Part shown: piece by piece, positions 6,498 to 6,637 of the stretch | How positions within the stretch are numbered: the stretch's first letter is position 1 | Layout: every line of letters begins with the position of its first letter | Translations under genes and position numbers: made by a program | Notes under the pieces: generated by a model | Database searches by the model: none | Told to the model about the DNA's origin: nothing | The model's input: the letters and a program-made list of their open reading frames with translations, nothing else | Source: CBDTTW01 sp965363675 | GTDB taxonomy: Bacteria; Bacteroidota; Rhodothermia; Rhodothermales; DASSAV01 | Length of the DNA: 6,637 bases | Assembly (NCBI GenBank): GCA_965363675.1 | Contig: CBDTTW010000170.1 | Coordinates: 1 to 6,637 of the forward strand | Direction of reading: 5' to 3'

Positions 6498-6622
6498 GCG
6501 CCGGCGAGGACGAGGGACCCCTCGGCGCGCGCCCGCTCGGCGAGCGCGAGGTGCTCGGCGCGGAGCGGCGCGCGCCGCTCCACGTAGTCGGGGACCACCT
6601 CGTAGCTGAGCGCGAAGTACAT
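6338..6622 (-). CDS. YciI-family (YCII-related) small protein with an aberrant C-terminus
   Basis: A 94-residue protein of the YciI-like dimeric alpha/beta-barrel family. Proposed roles are enzymatic, but the function is mostly unknown; it is likely cytoplasmic. The N-terminal strand MYFALSYEVV, ERRAPLRAEHLAL (15-27, with His24 the conserved family histidine), GSLVLAGAYDPPEGALLVF (35-53), FARADPYVRSGLVTAWRVR (64-82) and overall length all fit. Family members usually finish RVRxWTVVV or similar just after this point. Here the last 12 residues (from about 83) are instead antisense of spmB, so the natural end is lost. The ATG at 6622 is preceded by GGAGG with a 5-nt spacer, a proper ribosome site and the only one in the window. 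GC is about 79% (hand count for 6399-6637), and leucine is almost always CTC (8 of 9), unlike the neighbours. The gene is probably foreign or joined from other DNA. Confidence 0.8.
   Translation of the reverse strand: MYFALSYEVVPDYVERRAPLRAEHLALAERARAEGSLVLAGAYDPPEGALLVFRGEGPDAAERFARADPYVRSGLVTAWRVRRMLTAPKYTAIT
6377..6397. other. Apparent junction between spmB DNA and YciI-gene DNA
   Basis: Within these roughly 20 bp, both the spmB reading (RRTRHAV, plus strand) and the YciI reading (VTAWRVR, minus strand) match their family expectations. Left of it only spmB makes sense; right of it only the YciI gene does. This is the pattern of a join at a short shared sequence. GC rises from about 64% (5925-6398) to about 79% (6399-6637) across it, by hand count. 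Confidence 0.65.
6612..6616 (-). promoter_or_regulatory. Shine-Dalgarno ribosome binding site of the YciI-family gene
   Basis: On the minus strand, a purine-rich GCGGAGG lies just upstream of the ATG, its GGAGG about 5 nt away. This supports the start at 6622. It stands out because none of the other six genes in the window has a comparable site at a workable distance. Confidence 0.65.
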
Positions 6623-6637
6623 GCGGGCCTCCGCGCC

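Noticed and set aside
1..6637. A new multi-gene defence or mobile system
   Set aside because: No nuclease/ATPase cassette, reverse transcriptase, toxin-antitoxin pair, integrase, transposase or repeat array is visible. The genes are housekeeping or membrane functions.

Overview
This 6.6 kb window is dense, high-GC bacterial DNA carrying seven protein-coding genes. I see no RNA gene, CRISPR array or insertion sequence. Most of it is ordinary housekeeping chromosome. Two points suggest a Bacteroidota/Rhodothermota-type organism (Rhodothermus/Salinibacter-like). GatB has the cysteine-free HPGTLP-type N-terminal segment common in that lineage. The first six genes lack usable Shine-Dalgarno sequences and often have C-rich leaders just before ATG. 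This assignment is inference, not proof.

Layout: gatB (minus, cut by the left edge) is divergent from a small lipoprotein gene (plus). The lipoprotein gene converges on rsmB (minus), and their stop codons share one CTAG. rsmB is divergent from uvrC (plus). uvrC is followed by spmA and spmB (plus, 35 nt apart), a nucleoside-recognition (Gate) domain membrane pair that probably forms a transcription unit behind a promoter at about 4825-4856. The roles are transamidation of misacylated tRNA (GatB), 16S rRNA m5C methylation (RsmB), nucleotide-excision repair (UvrC) and an integral membrane complex of uncertain function (SpmA/SpmB). They do not form one evident pathway.

The odd part is the right end. 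spmB follows its family up to about residue 157. It then loses its final membrane helix and runs into the antisense strand of a convergent YciI-family gene, which has lost its own last few residues. At that point GC rises from about 64% to about 79% (counted by hand), and the YciI gene has a good Shine-Dalgarno sequence, unlike every other gene here. This looks like an abrupt join at a roughly 20-bp shared stretch: either a chimeric assembly or an illegitimate recombination/transfer event. The second notable item is an SpmA with about 115 extra residues between its first membrane helix and its Gate domain.

I found no convincing new multi-gene system.
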